64,000 bases of DNA, from the NCBI RefSeq assembly GCF_051622035.1, contig NC_135356.1:29426290-29490289 (forward strand). The letters run 5' to 3'. Positions 31,262-42,825 of the stretch are shown here, piece after piece (the first letter of the stretch is position 1; every line of letters starts with the position of its first letter). Source of the DNA: Arctopsyche grandis (Eukaryota; Arthropoda; Insecta; Trichoptera; Hydropsychidae). Position numbers and translations under genes: made by a program. The notes under the pieces were generated by a model. That model was not told the origin of the DNA and searched no databases. It worked only from the letters and a program-made list of their open reading frames with translations.

Positions 31262-31535
31262 AATATATAATACTGGTGGTTGTACCCGGCTTCCGGGATC
31301 CGGAACTAAAAATGAAATCGGGATCCGGAACTGAAACAGGAATCGAGAACCGGAAATGAAAAACGAATCCAGATGCGGAACTGAAAGACGAATCCGGATC
31401 CGGAACTCATAAAGGATTCGAAATCGAAAATGATATCAATATCGTCGGCATAGAACTTTGATTTCTTCGATGACTTCACGGATTCTACCACCCAAAACTT
31501 ACAAAGTATCTATCGAAATTACATATATATATTAC
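31262..31535 (+). repeat. TACCCGGCTTC dispersed repeat carrying a GGATCCGGAACTGAAA minisatellite
   Basis: Begins ATATATAATACTGGTGGTTG TACCCGGCTTC, then five or six degenerate units of about 22-24 bp (GATCCGGAACTGAAAxxxGAAT), then ATCAATATCGTCGGCATAGAA and CACGGATTCTACCACCCAAAA CTTAC, matching 16300-16400. A tandem expansion seems to have replaced the middle of the unit. Positions 31536-32302 hold nothing else I recognise. Confidence 0.65.
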
Positions 31536-32302
31536 ATACACTTTAATATACCAATCATGGAAATAAAATACTCATCACTATAATAAATCATTATTCTAAT
31601 TACATCATAATGTATACAAATAAATTTCACAATTTTCATTCAATCAGTACATAAAAAATTATGCAAAATAAGCTCACATTAATAATCTTCAATTTTGTCG
31701 TGAAAGCAAAAATATTCATTATCACATTTCATTACTTATAAATTAAAAATATATATTTTATTACACATACATATGTATGCGCACATACATAAATATAAAT
31801 ATGCACTTTCACAAAATAATACATAGTCATCTACATATATATATATATGTACATATGTATATGGTCCACTCTCTGAACATACAATTTTCAAATTGTAGCG
31901 AAACTTGACAATGTTCAAGACACTTTAACAGATAAATTAAAAAATAAATAAATTTTCGAACATTCTATAACTCCAATCTTTTGATGTGTGATTTATAACA
32001 GAAAAAATATATTTGCTTTAAGTAAAAAAATAGAACGAACTGTTATTCAATCAACAAAATGCTACTTTAATAAGATTTATCTTATCAGCCAATGATTTTT
32101 CTTCGATTGGGTGACAAGAATGATATTTCTAATTTATAAACAGCAGGCATATTACCAAAATAATTGGCAATTTATTTCCCGCGTTTTAGTAAAATTTAAC
32201 ATGGCATGTTTGAAATAAGATTTGCATTAATTTACATTATACAATACATACATAAATATTAATATATAATATATAAGGAATTTAAAAATACTAATAAAAT
32301 AT

Positions 32303-35300
32303 TCAGTCAACGTCATAAAACCGCAATATGGCACGTCCCTTTATTTCAGATTGGCAAAGTTTCTGAACGACGTCTTGCGCTTCTTCAGCCGGAAAGACAG
32401 AGTGTGGGGGAGCGGCGATCTGAAACATAACACCAATATTTTAATAAATGATACAAAGACTTATGTTTATTTACTATGAAAATCTACAGTTGTCGGTTTT
32501 CAAACACCAAATTTGGTATACTATCTTATGATATGTACTTTCACTTAGATTATTATTATTAATATGGTTACTTATTCATCGATTTTTTCCTTTTATTCTA
32601 CCATCTACGCATTAAATTCATATATTTTATTTAAATTGCAATTTATATTATCTAATATATAATTTCGAAAGAGGCTTTGTATGTAACTATGTATGTAAGG
32701 TTTGGTTGCAAGGATCGAAAAAAAATTATATTTTCTATGACGACAATATCGATATCGTTGAATATTATTTTATTCGCTTCAAATAAATTTAATAAAATAA
32801 CAAATGAATGTTTACTACTAGATTAGCCATGTTTAAGCTGTTTATATAACAAACACTGAGCCAAGCCGGGTAAAACCACCAGCATATTATATTTTTATTA
32901 CAATTCTTTCCCAAAACTGACCCATTGAAAATACAACAAAACTAGTAATTTGACAGGTATTTAAACATCGATCGTTTTATATATTCTTATTGTATATAAC
33001 AATTGTCGTTTCAGATTGGCTTTTGTTTAAATATTCATTTTTTTGGATCCAAATAAATTTACTGAAAAAACAAATGAATGTCAACTATCAGATCAGCCAT
33101 GTTTAAGCGGCTTAAAATATTAAAAAATACCGAGCAAAGCCTAGTCATACATAAATTATTGATCAATCTAATATGTTATTGACAACATATTTAATCACAA
33201 CATACATACATACATAACATGAAATAAGGTAGATTATGTTATTAAAAGTAATAGATATTAATCTCGACACTTATCATTGCAAGGTCTACTCCACAGATTA
33301 AATCTACAAATTGATAACGGTGTAAAACTAATGCACTAACAAAAAATCAATCAATCAAAAATATAATAAAACACGCAAAACGCTATTTTATTTAGATTAA
33401 TGTAGTAGTGTGTCGTACCCAAATGCCGAGCTAAGAAACACCGACTCGCAATCACATGTGCATACATATGTACATATTATTCAAAGCGTATAAATGTTCA
33501 ACTAACTTCACCAGAGTTCACCAATTTGACCAGTTCTTTGAGCTGATCGATCGTTCCACTGGGTATTTCGCGTAATTTCATGCCCATGTCTTCGGCCCTC
33601 GGTCCAAACCTCGGAATCAATCTTTCGGCGACGTCTTCCGGCAGGAGCACGACCCCACCCTGAAATCAAAGCTCGTTAATTTCTCACCAACGCATATGCA
33701 TATGGTGGGATGTGAAGACAAACGAGGATAAAAACCTTGGCCAAGCAGCGCAGAGAGCGTCTCAAGCTGCGCGAGGTGGCTCCAAAGTCAAGGACGATGT
33801 CGACGGGTCCTTTGCACGAGTCCTGGGTCCGCTCGATCAATTGGTTCTCGTACAGGTCTTCTGACCATTGAACTACGTTCAGGCTAAAAATAGAATTGGA
33901 CGCTCATTAGTCAGATGCCAAAATAATTTCAACTTGACAGTCCATACGAAATACATATTTGAGAATTTGCCAAAAGTCCAAAGTTGAAGTAACGTCGCAA
34001 AGATTTACAGATAAAATCTGGCTCATACAAACACTCGATATAAGGTGCAATATATTATTGTTATATTATATATCTATATATGATTATTGTATAGTTATAC
34101 TTGTCGAGGAGAGCTGAATGGAAGAAATGGAAACGTGTGTGATTTTGGTATGAGCCGCTGCAATATGAGTTTTTGTAAAAAAAATGGTTATTTTAAAATT
34201 ACGAGCAGTTTTAAAAATTCAATTTCAGTGACATAGTTCAGTTCAGTAATAAATATTCTTTAACAGTGCTGAAATTCCGATGCTTGTTATTGTAATCTGT
34301 ATTTTTCAATATGATAAGATATTGGTCCATTCACATATGTAAGTTTTCGCGTTACTCTAATTCTTAAAAAAAAAAGACTAGAGATTATTCATATTGACTA
34401 TTTATTCCCGGCCAAAAAAGGTTAAGCGAATTATTGGTACTTTTTTGTACGGAAAAATTATATTTAGTTTTAGTAAATATATGTATAAGATGTCTTTAAT
34501 AATATTTTCTTTCCGGAAAAGCACCAATTATTCACTAGGGCCTTTTTATTTGAGAATAGTCAAAATAAGACATTTATAATAGTATTATATTATTAATGTG
34601 CAATTTTTGTATTCAATAATATAATTTTCACTTATTTTGGTTCTTTTTCCAACAAAATTAAAATTGAAAAAAGAAAATAAAAGATTTTAAGATAATTTTC
34701 TGTAAACAATACAATAATAAAAAAGAGCCTTGTAATAAAAAAAAAACGATGTTTTTAGATATGAAACGGTGAAATTAATCTTGATTGAGATATATTGAAT
34801 ACATACGGCGATTTCACAAGCGTTAAAAACACTAAGATTGAAGTTCAACTAACAAACTTGACCTCAACTAGGGTTTCTATTAGATATGAAAACTCCAGAA
34901 TCCGAAATTTGAAATGGTACATTTTATTTTAAAACCCTTTATCATGGTATTTTGCGAAATAAGTGATACCAAATCAATTCAATTATTCCTTTTTTCTAAG
35001 GAGAGTTTATTTCCTAAAATTCACGGGAAAAACCTCTAATTTTTCCGACCTCGCATCTTTAGTTAACGCACGTTCTCTTTTCATCGAACATGCTCTCTTT
35101 TTTTTTGTAAAACATCCCAGTTTTATTTTCAAAACATCTTTTATGAAATGTTAGCGTAACGTTGCAATTAATCAAAATTCTGCGCAAAAAACATGAACAA
35201 TTCCATAAAAAGCCAATCAAAAATACAAACAATGACCCACCAGTTCTATGTAGGTACATACATACATGTATATTATAAACAAAAGGATTTCCATAAAGAT

Positions 35301-36788
35301 AATTATGTATTTCTTTATACGCCGCTAAAATCAATAAAAAATCGGGGGGGGGGGGGAGGGATTCTATTCTAATGATTAGATAGTAAGCCTAATTGAACGC
35401 ACACATTTAAACGCAGCATTATGAAATATAATAAAAATGGCGTCGCATTATATATGGGGGAGGGGGGGGGGAGTAATTGGATTATTACGCACATTGCGAC
35501 CGCCCAAAAGACAATTTTTGATATAAAAATCGCGAATACGGAATATTTGGCACTCGAGTTCTCGTTAGTATGATGGACTTTTCGACTGCCAGATGTTCCG
35601 TTATAGAGATTTTAGTGACTTTTGGGCGAATCACCGAACCGTGTGGGGGACTACTTTTGAATAGACACATTTCTTTCAAAATAGTTATATATCATAAATG
35701 ATTGTTAAAAAAATCGGTGGTAGTTCTGTAGTGTTTCCATTCCTACATTGCAGAAGTGGCGATAACAAGTTAAAGGCTGCTTCTACATATGTATATGTAC
35801 TTCAATGACTATTCCAAAAGTAGTTTTCCCACACTTATCAGTAGACACCGGACCCAGAAGGTGCCGCGTATTGTTCAAAGGTTGTAAATGCATTGTTTAA
35901 GGTTTGCCGAACCTTTTTTACAAATGATTTACAACAATGTAGCAATGGATAGCACTGTGACTATCCGGTGTCTACTTATCAGTCTACATCGCATTGCTAA
36001 AATGACGGTCGCGCATCACGCAACATTTCGAACGGAGCGTAAAATACTCACTTGGCTGAGTCGTGCGCCAAAGCCAGCCCTTCGTCCTTCAGACAAGCCA
36101 CAGTTATTTGGACGGAATTACCATAGGGGAGATTTTTGAAGAGGTTTGCGGCAATGCGCAAGGTCCACAGGGCCAGACCTCCAGTGCCGACGATCAGGAT
36201 CTTACAATCGGTTCTGTGATCCGGACCCTGGAGGACATTCTTGATGCATTCGTGTGCGGAATACACGGCGTTCATCGCCAGCAAAGCACCGGTGGGTAGC
36301 ATGGCGGCCACGCTCAACTTCAAAGAGTCTGGAATCGGAACCAAGTACTTCAATTCTGGCACTACAATGTAATCGGCGTATCCATGGGGCACACCCTCGT
36401 ACGGAAACAATACTATTCTTTGACCGACGGATATTCCGCAGTTGGAGTGCTCGTCGATCTCGTCTCCGAGCGTGTCCACAATTCCGGCCACCTCGTATCC
36501 AGGGAACAGGGCTCCATCTCTCATCCCTGCGTGGGTTGGAACTGCGTGCGTGGCCGTGCCCATTTCGGCCAGTTCAGACAAGCTGTTCAGGGAAGATATT
36601 GAAGATGTGCTGCAAACGGACATGGATCTTCCTCGGCTGGCTCTGTAGCAGGCTCCAGCGCAGACCACCCGGATCCTGGCTCCCACAGACGGCACTTCCG
36701 GAACAGGGACATCGAAGGTGAAGACGCTATCCTTGATCAGAGGTCCCGGAGACTCGATGGACACTTGCCGGCACAGCTTGCTCATCAT
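32303..36788 (-). CDS. Medium-chain dehydrogenase/reductase (zinc-type alcohol dehydrogenase-like)
   Basis: Four coding exons on the - strand: 36788-36052, 33883-33736, 33659-33507 and 32419-32303. GT-AG introns; 1155 nt, 384 codons plus stop. The joins read A-N-L-N, A-K-G-G-V-V-L-L and S-G-E-I-A. An upstream intron (36847-36795, donor CTT|GTAAGT) precedes ATGATG and makes the region above it 5' UTR. Residues about 15-170 form the GroES-like domain: VPSVGARIRVVCAGACYRAS, LFPGYEVAGIVDTLG, VGQRIVLFPYEG. Next is the Rossmann domain with ILIVGTGGLALWTLRIAANL (residues about 210-230) and CLAKGGVVLL. The common GHE is GYE here and the four-Cys structural zinc loop is absent. A Ser-rich insertion follows AGACY. 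Oxidoreductase, NAD(P)-dependent; substrate unknown. Confidence 0.9.
32645..32890 (-). repeat. TACCCGGCTTCGCTC dispersed repeat, most complete copy
   Basis: On the - strand: GGTGGTTTTACCCGGCTTGG CTC, AACAGCTTAAACATGGCTAA, TTATTAAATTTATTTGAAGC, CGATATCGATATTGTCGTCA, CTTACATACATAG and CTTTCGAAATTATATATTAG. About 240 bp. It lies in the last intron of the dehydrogenase gene (32420-33506). Confidence 0.7.
32980..33165 (-). repeat. TACCCGGCTTCGCTC dispersed repeat, decayed copy
   Basis: Reverse-complement blocks AAACATGGCTGATCTGATAG TTGACATTCATTTG and CCGAGCAAAGCC (here GGCTTTGCTCGG) match the copy at 32645-32890. Part of the unit is lost. Confidence 0.55.
33884..35479. other. First large intron of the dehydrogenase gene, proximal part
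   Basis: No gene was recognised. There is a G-run (ATCGGGGGGGGGGGGAGGG) near 35341, and a second G-rich run at 35456-35472 just before the MITE. Confidence 0.5.
35480..35640. mobile_element. CTCGAG palindromic MITE, subfamily I, one arm shortened
   Basis: ATTGGATTATTACGCACATT GCGACCGCCCAAAAG, AATATTTGGCACTCGAGTTC and CCAGATGTTCCGTTATAGAG ATTTTAGTGACTTTTGGGCG, directly joined to AATCACCGAACCG. The AGCGCTTTGTGACCAAT part of the terminal arm is deleted. Confidence 0.75.
35849..35975. mobile_element. Palindromic MITE, TTCGGCAAACC family, clean copy
   Basis: The ends GTAGACACCGGA and TCCGGTGTCTAC are perfect inverted repeats. The interior CCCAGAAGGTGCCGCGTATT GTTCAAAGGTTGTAAATGCA is shared with 46977-47045. 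About 127 bp, in the dehydrogenase intron. Confidence 0.8.
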
Positions 36789-37249
36789 AGGCTTCTGAAA
36801 CAGTCGAAAGAGCACATTGAAACGGAACCAAAGCGGCAAAGACTTACAAGTTTGGAATTTTTCAGCCTACTTGAGGCATTGTGATGCGTGTGCATCAGAG
36901 GCTGGTGGGTGTCGTAATGATGATCCGGAGACCGTGGATCGGATCACGTGCACCGGTGACGAGCTCTGACCAGAGATTGTAAAACTGGCAACGAAGTGTG
37001 GGTGTCCCTCCCAAAAGACGATTGCCAATTATGATGTAAGATTTTCGGTCCACACAAGTGTGGGGTATTGTGTTTTGGGTACTTCACGTGGACGACTCGT
37101 GGAAAAGCTCGCCACTGTATAAAGGTCGAATAGAGGAGAGGCGGGTGAAATGGTGCAGAAAAGCCCGACGTACGCAGTGAATATCCTATGGATTTCTCCT
37201 TGTCCTAGCTTGCGTCCTCCATATTTTCTTGGGTCAAAATTCCAAGTAC

Positions 37250-38816
37250 TCACTATGATATATGTTTGAAGACACTATGAAAGACAAATATATTGATTTT
37301 ATTTCTGATTTTTTTTTCCGTTCAATAAACACTTTCGATTCCTTTTTTATTCAAATAAACTGGTTGGAGATTGGACAATGAACTTGTAATAATTTAAAAT
37401 TTTCTCAAAACAAACTTCGATTCCGAACAAGCGCTGGTTTTTCTTGTAATTTTCTTTTGTTATTACATATAAACAGCTTTCATTTGTCTCTATTTTAAAT
37501 TTTTGCTTAATATATTTATGTATTTTACAGGGGCGGCTCGTGATTTTAAAAACAGGTGGGGCACGAGGAGGATAAAGCCCCTCCCCTCCCCTACATATTT
37601 ATTTTTTTCAAAAAAAAAATGAACGTGATATATTTTCAGTAACATTTTATGCAAGGAAGATATCGACTGTGATTAATAAAAAATATTTAATGATGAAAAT
37701 GAAGACTTGATTATGATTGGATATAAAACAAATCTTGCAAAATATGTTTGAAATGTATGTACTTTGGAATGAAAGACCTGTACGTATTATATATTTTGAG
37801 GACTCAAGCAAAGACAGATACGAAGACAAATAACTGATTATATTTTGTTGTGAACTTGACTATCTTATTTAACAAGCTGCTGGTCAATGAGAAACTACTA
37901 CGGCAGAAAATTTTGTTGACTTATCAGCTGATAAATATTTTCATCCGTGCCTACATTTATTACTTCATGTCTTCTAATTTTATCTGTAGTTCACATGGGC
38001 AAGGAAACTGTTTATTTCCGCGATGCCAAATATACATATGTGTGTAAATAAAATATTCAATAGCACATGGTCGTAAATTATTAGCTTTGAAGACAATCCT
38101 TAGAACCGGACACAATAACTTATGTTATCAAAAGAATCTAATTTCATTTATGTATGTACATATTTGTCTCACTTGGCGAATATGTTGATTCTGGTGTTGA
38201 ATGAACAAATCGTTCTCAAAGGCACTTTAAAGCAGTGTATTTTTTTTAAACGGACTGACGTACTTTATGTATATATGCATGTACATATACTTCAAGGACG
38301 TTTCAAAGTTGTATTATATAAACCTGGAAGACTAAACATCGCTCAGTAAAGGAGGCATACAAAATTTTATAACAATTACTTTGTAATGGCATTTTTTTTA
38401 TGAAAACTGGTCAGAAATGTGCAAATCGATATTTTCTTGGAGTTGCACTAATGTCAAAATCATTTATTTTTAATTTTTACTTCAAGGTTTGTTTACGCTT
38501 TTGACATGAGTCGTCCAGCTAAGCAACGGCGTGGGAGTGCATAGAGGGATTTAATTTAGTAATTTAAGCACCTAAATGAGTTTTAACAAAGTCAAAACCT
38601 ACATATTTCAATCGTTTTTTTATTAATAATGTGTTAACAAAAATTAGCTACTGTGCCGTATCTCGTTTTTGTGTATCAAACAATGTGATCTAACACGATT
38701 TTTCAAAATGGAAAACTTCTTCAAATTCATATCGTCTGTCTCTTCGTGTAGTTCTTATGATGATTTTTCGTAAAACGAGAATAGATCGTAGTTTAACATA
38801 TCTATGTAGCTACATA
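37250..38816. other. Intergenic sequence, no gene seen
   Basis: CAGGGGCGGCTCGTGATTTT at 37530 resembles one end of a hAT-type element, but no matching second end was found. Otherwise no supported feature. Positions 36850-37250 lie upstream of the dehydrogenase and are less AT-rich, so they probably contain its promoter and 5' UTR (inference). Confidence 0.45.
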
Positions 38817-39045
38817 GCTTCATCATCATCATCATTCACAGCCATTCTTCCATTCATCCATTGCTGGATGAAGACCTCTCCAACACACCTCCATTCGTCT
38901 CTATTATGAGCAACTTTCATCCACCTCATCCCATTCATTTTTCTGAATTCTTCTACCCATCTCCCCTTTTGCCATCCTTGCAACCTTTTACATTCCCTCG
39001 GGTACCATTCGAGCACTTCTATCGTCCGTTCTACTACATGGCTAC
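38817..39045 (-). mobile_element. RTE LINE 3'-end fragment
   Basis: The - strand frame reads LEWYPRECKR, KGRWVEEFRKMNGMRWM and VFIQQWM, then a (GAT)n tail (CATCATCATCATC on the + strand). It matches the C-terminus of 27476-28846. 5'-truncated; dead. Confidence 0.88.
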
Positions 39046-39095
39046 ATATGACGGGCTGAAAACCAGACTGGTATAAGTGATATGTTTAAAACAAG

Positions 39096-39156
39096 CTGGT
39101 TTAAGTGCTAAAATAATAACATTTCATATATGCTATTATTTTAGCACTTAAACCAG
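39096..39156. repeat. Perfect 23-bp inverted repeat (hairpin)
   Basis: CTGGTTTAAGTGCTAAAATA ATA (39096-39118) is exactly repeated inverted at 39134-39156, with a 15-nt loop. A shorter related word, CCAGACTGGTATAAGTG, lies just upstream. Confidence 0.85.
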
Positions 39157-39273
39157 ATTTTTTTTTTATATTTCACTTTCAATCTTTTTACTCTTACCAT
39201 TATATCAACCCCCTTTGTCATTTATATTATATATCTTCTCGATATTTATTTTTAAAAACAGAATTATTACATT

Positions 39274-39560
39274 AGCCAGCAGCATGGCTTGGTGGTTGCG
39301 TTAATGCTAAGCACTGATAGGTCACCGGGTTCGATTCCGTAAGCTGACCTCGATTGAAAATAATTTATTCTGAGTATAATCAGTAGTGCTGCTGGTCAGA
39401 CTTAGATATTTGAGACTCTCTTAGATATTAGATATTTGAGAAAGTCAATCGTTCCATATCAATTTATTGCCAATTTATCTGATTTCATTGTTGAAACGGT
39501 TCCTCCATCAAATTGGCCAAAACCATCCAACCCACTATGTCACCACTATTTGAATATGAT
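39274..39560 (+). mobile_element. Long tRNA-derived SINE, 3'-truncated copy
   Basis: Head AGCCAGCAGCATGGCTTGGT GGTTGCG (A box region), B box GGTTCGATTCC at 39328-39338, then GCTGACCTCGATTGAAAA, TAGTGCTGCTGGTCAGAC, CTGATTTCATTGTTGAAACG GTTCC and CACTATGTCACCACTATTTG AATATG. The 3' GGCCAGGAAGGCGC domain is missing. Confidence 0.8.
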
Positions 39561-39808
39561 TTCAAAAATTTATAATCTGTGAATTTATACATATGTATAT
39601 ATGTACAAGTTTAATATAATATATGTCACCCAGGGGCAAAACCCGTAATTGACATCATGGAAATTAAAATAAATATATGTTACCAAAAAAGTTTTTAAAA
39701 AATAATAACAAATGCCAAGAATATGTGTAGCTTTCTATACTGATTTGCACTGGAGCTTTGGTCGAACCGATCTATGTAGGATGACACTTATGAAAAATGT
39801 ATGTACAT

Positions 39809-40290
39809 ACATGCTATCGTATTCACCCCTCACTCGACTCGCAATGGCCAATTACATTTCGTTTCAGTTTCGCAATTCATTTTGGACAAGAAATAGAACA
39901 TTGTTCGTGCATATAGCGGTCATTAGAATTTGACTTTTATTTTTTGTTTTGAGTGCGTGTTTCATATTTTGAAATATTTACATTAATATAAAATACGCAA
40001 GTTGTTGATTTTATTAATTTATTTATGGAATACGTATATATTTTATATTAATGGAAATTTATATTTTTTAGACGATAAAAGTAATTGTCAACGTCATGTT
40101 ATGGACAGCAAAGCATACAGTAACATTATTTAAGACCTTGCATTGAATTATATTATAATAATATTATATAGTTAAATAAGAAATAATGAAAAAAAAAATA
40201 AAGAAACTATTTTATGTCTTTTCAATGTTACAACACATTCCAAGAATGTGATAGCATGCTCGGTTCTCGTAAGTCTCATGCTACATCGGA
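39809..40290. mobile_element. Non-autonomous element with GCATGCTATCGCATTC ends, copy 2
   Basis: CATGCTATCGTATTCACCCC at the left is inverted at the right, GAATGTGATAGCATGC. An outer inverted word, AGCATGAGACTTG (at 22298 in copy 1) versus AAGTCTCATGCT (40272 here), suggests longer ends. The interior matches 22316-22790. Confidence 0.68.
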
Positions 40291-40474
40291 TTGAAATATT
40301 TTTTTTGTATTGTTGCATAGCCCGTTGTTGTTACGGAAATCAGATGACACCGCTGAATGTAAAAGCTTTATGTATGTATGTATATTTTCAATAAGCGTAA
40401 ACAACATTGTATGAAATTGCGGAACACGACAACGTCACTGAAGGTTAATTTTCAACGATGAGACAGTAATAGAC

Positions 40475-40744
40475 GTGATTATTTTTCAAGATGTGACGAT
40501 GACGATGACGTGCAGCATACCACGAAATGCGCTCGGTGGCAAAGTGACAAGGAATCGCCAATGCAAATGCACGCGAAATTCATTCAGGTGCAAAATTTAC
40601 AAAGCTCGAGGGTTGCATTGTTGTAATGGGAAAACAATAGCCCGCTTATACGTACATAAAACATTATATACACGGATGTATAAATCGATTTGCACGCTCT
40701 TGTCACAAACAGTGGGTATTTTGGGCTCGCAATTAGCATTCTGA
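40475..40744 (+). other. Unassigned Cys-rich ORF (89 codons)
   Basis: Encodes RNRQCKCTRNSFRCKIYKA followed by RGLHCCNGK. The spacing resembles the Cys-rich CKCxKxxxxCxxxCHxxxxCCNK motif seen in some transposon and retroelement proteins. It is only a short stretch, with no neighbouring domain and no splice evidence. It is likely a decayed element or chance. Confidence 0.3.
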
Positions 40745-40900
40745 ACACACACATATGCAGTTTAGAACGCGATTTTGAATTTGGGACGCCTTGAGATGAA
40801 TCGTAAATAAGCGTAAGTTATTGCAACCTAGAATAAAACGATTCTTAATTTAGAAGCACGTTGTCCTTCCCCCATGCAGTAAATACATATGAATAATATT

Positions 40901-42311
40901 TAGGGTTGTCAGATTGCATGCAAGTCAAACCGGGACACCCCCCCCCCCCACTATAAAAAAATCAGATCTTTGCCTTTTCTATAGATATATTTTCAATCGA
41001 AGTGATAATATTTAGAATATCTATAATTTATTTTTTGTCACATCTATTTTTAATATACATATGTAAATGAAAAGTGCTACAATTACAACGAAGAAACCAA
41101 AGATAGACTTCACTGAGAGGATTTGTGAAAAAATCTAATAAGGTTTTTGGTGCTTTTTCTTCAGTTGAAAAAAAGCTTTTATAGCTTAATAGCCTTAGAG
41201 TGCGTTCTATTGCAGGTAATAGTGAGACCCACCTAGTTTTTGAATGTGAGAGTAGATTTTTATTATTATTCAATATTAGCTGTTATGGGGACGAGTAGGA
41301 GATGGTGTAAAAATGTTATAGTCACAGATTTTATCAGATTGTTATATTCTTTAAATAGCAGTAAGTATACACGAGATTAATGTACAAGTTTGTATTACAA
41401 GTTACTAGTCTCAAAGTGGTCTTAAATATATTTAACATGAGTATATATTCAATAAGGATAACAATTTCGACCAATCACAGTTTGGTAAAACAACTGGTGA
41501 TTAACAGTGCCATTCATGCGTAAGGTAGTTTTAGTATTTGACATATGTATCCCTTGAGTGTATCAAGAAATGGTTTCGTGGATACACACAATTGGTCACG
41601 CAGATTAAAAGAGATTTTGAGGGAAACACAATTCGTGAGAAAAATGTAGCAAAGCCATAAAATCAATTAAAAACAATATTTTAAGATTTAGTGTTTGCAT
41701 ATGTATACCTTGAGTGTATCAAGAAATGGTTGGGTAGATACACACAATTCGTGAGAAAAATGCAGCTAAAGCAATAAAGATTTTGAAAGTCTCATAAATA
41801 AAATTAAAGGAAAATATCAATTAAGCGTGCGCTCAAACAATCAAGATCAAACAACAAACGAGAATAAAGAGTAATATAAGTACATATGAACATAGATTGT
41901 AAGATATTCACTACATAACATAGCAAAATCACTTAGTCTTTCTGTTCTGACAGTGTCTATTCCGCGTCTGCGTGTGATAAATCATTCTGAGTGTGAGAAA
42001 ATTATCGATTCAAGTTAAATTGATTGATGTCCGATACATATTTTTTACACATACACATAGTTCTCCAGAAAGTATAAGACAGAAAAATAGTTCATTGTTG
42101 AATATTGCTGCAGTGTTGTACCGGACTGTCTGGTCCAGACATCGACTTATTGTTTATAGTTTATGTTAATTCTGAGTTAAAAACTTCTGCAGGAATTTAA
42201 AAAGTAGTAAACCGGGACATTTGGGCGTCCCGAGAGGTTTTTTCGGGACACCGGGATACGAGGCTTAAAACTGGTGACAATCCCGATTAATCGGGACGCC
42301 TGACAACCCTA
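40901..42311 (-). mobile_element. hAT transposon with TAGGGTTGTC ends, transposase decayed
   Basis: Ends TAGGGTTGTCAG and CTGACAACCCTA are inverted. They are flanked by a perfect 8-bp duplication, ATAATATT (40893-40900, 42312-42319). The - strand at 41273-41028 encodes HSKTRWVSLLPAIERTLRLL and then DFFTNPLSEVYLWFL, part of the hAT transposase between the catalytic and dimerisation regions. The rest of the transposase is gone, so the element is non-autonomous. A C10 run lies at 40939. Confidence 0.9.
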
Positions 42312-42719
42312 ATAATATTGTAATTATGGCCGAAAATCATAAGCGTCAAAAAACACCAGTGGAATATATGTACATGTATGTATGTATGACACGTTATCGT
42401 TTTTGTTCAATTCGTAAAGGGACGGGTGATTAATGGACTCGTTCAGTGCTTTGATACCAGTTTGACACGATGCTAGTAGCTTGAACGTTACTCGCAGCCT
42501 GGCAACAGGTGATCTAACCGTTTTTCAACGCTGACATCCAGCCCAAGTAAGTTGCACCACGCTCAACTTTGCCAATTTTAACTGTCTACAAGTAACGTTC
42601 CAAAACGACCGCGGAGAGCGGACCGTCGAAGTATGTATATGAGCGAAAACACACGGAAGAACTGCACGTCGTGTGCATGGTGTATGGCTCCCCGCTGTGG
42701 GTGGTCTCATACATTTCTT

Positions 42720-42800
42720 CAAATATGGGATACACCATTATCGATCACTGTCAAGAAAGGATAAATACAAGGATACGATTTTACCGAAAACACTCCAGAG
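42720..42800 (+). repeat. GATCACTGTCAAG repeat, copy 1
   Basis: GGGATACACCATTATCGATC ACTGTCAAG, then GATTTTACCGAAAA, is shared with 43888-43942, inside the element at 43670-44027. Confidence 0.6.
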
Positions 42801-42825
42801 GGTCATTTTGGGGGGCGGGGCGTTC

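Noticed and set aside
37029..37253. 74-codon ORF upstream of the dehydrogenase, - strand
   Set aside because: No recognisable domain and no splice link in frame to the dehydrogenase. The locally less AT-rich sequence fits a promoter or 5' UTR.
37530..37600. hAT element beginning CAGGGGCGGCTCGTG
   Set aside because: Only one end is visible; no inverted partner or target duplication was found within reach.
39274..39345. Possible tRNA gene (A and B boxes)
   Set aside because: The A and B boxes belong to a SINE head; the region is repeated at 14.6 and 52.2 kb with a long shared body, and no complete tRNA fold is apparent.
40901..42311. A new multi-gene defence or biosynthetic system in the window
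   Set aside because: I looked for clustered unknown ORFs of good length and found none; all unexplained long ORFs resolve into transposable elements or the four host genes.
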